A stretch of 64,000 nt of DNA, taken from contig CM066047.1 in assembly GCA_033557465.1 (NCBI GenBank), positions 9,626,234 through 9,690,233 of the forward strand. The letters run 5' to 3'. The translations under genes and the position numbers were made by a program. Below the pieces are notes generated by a model. It was not told the DNA's origin. It was given only the letters and a program-made list of their open reading frames with translations, and ran no database searches. This DNA comes from Ichthyophis bannanicus (taxonomy: Eukaryota; Chordata; Amphibia; Gymnophiona; Ichthyophiidae). Shown here in pieces: positions 63,096-64,000 of this stretch. The first letter of the stretch is position 1; every line of letters starts with the position of its first letter.

Positions 63096-63359
63096 CCCAG
63101 GGGTCTTTTGGTAAGCTTCCACAAAGCATGCTGTGTGATGCACGGTGACTACAATCCAGTAGGAAAAGTTCTGCAAATGTGCTCTCTATTCAGGTAAAGT
63201 ATACCTTGTATTCTTTCTTTCTGTCCTATTTCTGCAAAAGGGAGAGGGAGAGCTATCCTCTCATTTACGGGGTTTTAGTTCAGTGTTAGAATTAAATTGT
63301 ATTTAATATTATAGCTACTTATTTGTTGCTCCTTTGAGTCTGTTTTGTCATTAGATCAC

Positions 63360-63519
63360 TGGGAGCTGGTGGGAGGTGCCAGCAGGATATCTACAGTGAT
63401 GTCACAGTTCTGACATGCCCAGTCTCCATGCTGCGGGAAGAGGCGCACGACCCAGAGGTGAGGGACTGAACTGGAGTTCCTCAAGGAACAACAATTAGCA
63501 GGTAAGTCTAATTTCTCTT
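63360..63519 (+). repeat. Second DIRS, right inverted terminal repeat and extension
   Basis: Complement of 47912-48045 through CACTGGGAGCTGGTGGGAGG and TGTCACAGTTCTGACATGCC, then an extension ending AGCAGGTAAGTCTAATTTCT. Confidence 0.87.
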
Positions 63520-64000
63520 TTTTCTTATTCTTGTTTTTGTATCTTCAATCCACATAGATCCAAACAAAAGCATATATAAATATAAGTGGGTTGATATGCA
63601 TCTGCCACGATCAGCATTTTTTAAAATTCCAGCCTCAGTGGTTAAAGAAAATATGTATATTCAGCACTGACGTGAATGGTGGTAATTATCCAGATACCTT
63701 AGGACAATATTTTTTTCTGGATTATATACGGAATATCACTGCTATCTGGATATTTCTGGGAAAGCCCATGCTGCGCCCATGCACTGCCGTGGCACTATTC
63801 GGAAAGCACTGAGGCTGCAGAATATTCATGGAAAACTGTGGCTAAGGGAAATAACTGGATAATGTAACAGTTATGCAGATGTTTCCCTTTGAATATTGAC
63901 CTGAGAGAGATTCTGAGAGAACTATTTCAATATAAGATACTGCCCAGGATGGAACAGTACTTTCTTGTGAAAAGTAATGCACATTCCTAAGTTACATTTC
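63520..64000 (+). other. No gene; possible DNA-transposon relic
   Basis: No recognisable coding frame. From about 63640 to 63890 the words ATATTCAGCACTG, CCGTGGCACTAT and CTTTGAATATTGACC resemble the block at 15828-16150 in inverted orientation, suggesting the same old non-autonomous element. The ends are not defined. Confidence 0.35.

Larger units (their letters stand above)
47912..63519 (+). mobile_element. Second DIRS element (different family), hosting a 9.1-kb hAT
   Basis: Left inverted terminal repeat 47912 to about 48045 and right repeat about 63360-63500 (complementary through TGTTCCTT...CTCCAGTTCAGTCCCTCACC and GCATGTCAGAACTGTGACA). Gag-like frames lie at 57935-59450, RT-RNase H at about 59480-61260, tyrosine recombinase at about 61340-62964 and an internal complementary region at 62985-63095. 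Removing the hAT (48425-57530) and an L2 tail (61772-62270) leaves about 6.0 kb, a normal DIRS size. Many stops and frameshifts make it older than the DIRS at 35308. Confidence 0.9.

Overview
The window looks like intergenic DNA from a large, repeat-rich vertebrate genome. I found no host gene. The mix is two CR1-type LINE families, L2-like LINEs, a BovB-type RTE LINE, Tx1/L1-type LINEs, two DIRS tyrosine-recombinase retrotransposons, hAT DNA transposons and tRNA-headed SINEs with LINE-derived tails. This suggests an amphibian, and a caecilian is my best guess. That is an inference from repeat content, since no species-diagnostic gene is present. 'CR1-A' and 'CR1-B' are labels used only for this window.

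Layout. 1-6290: fragments of CR1-A, L2 and RTE-BovB placed end to end. 6290-10300: a minus-strand RTE-BovB split by a TG...CA insertion (7167-8781) that carries an unrecognised 360-codon frame. 10320-12345: a CR1-B split by a CR1-A. 13879-15231: an array of about 29 units of 46 bp with one inverted unit at its edge. 16376-21135: a nearly full-length CR1-A (minus). 21136-23165: CR1, SINE and DIRS relics. 23588-25158: a 1.57-kb fold-back element. 26412-41757: a palindromic locus. Its left arm holds an 8.2-kb L1 and its right arm holds a tiny mirror-image L1 3' end that is itself split by a 6.3-kb DIRS element. 41758-47005: an L2-like LINE split by an ORF1-only L1, which is in turn split by a hAT. 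47259-47480: a SINE with an RTE-type tail. 47713-47757: a hammerhead-ribozyme-like motif. 47912-63519: a second DIRS element holding a 9.1-kb hAT, which holds CR1-B, which holds a full-length CR1-A, which holds an L2 3' end.

How the parts relate. Target-site duplications and interrupted reading frames allow most insertions to be ordered. All coding units are retrotransposon or transposon proteins: APE-type endonuclease plus reverse transcriptase in the LINEs, an SGNH-esterase-like ORF1 in CR1-A, an RRM-type ORF1 in the L1s, and gag, RT-RNase H and tyrosine recombinase in DIRS. Almost all are broken by stops, frameshifts or catalytic-residue changes. The best-preserved frames are the CR1-A ORF1 copies, the L1 ORF1, the L2 RT at 30807-32400 and the DIRS frames at 35700-41135. 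The SINEs borrow 3' tails from two different LINE partners, L2-like and RTE-like, both of which are present here.
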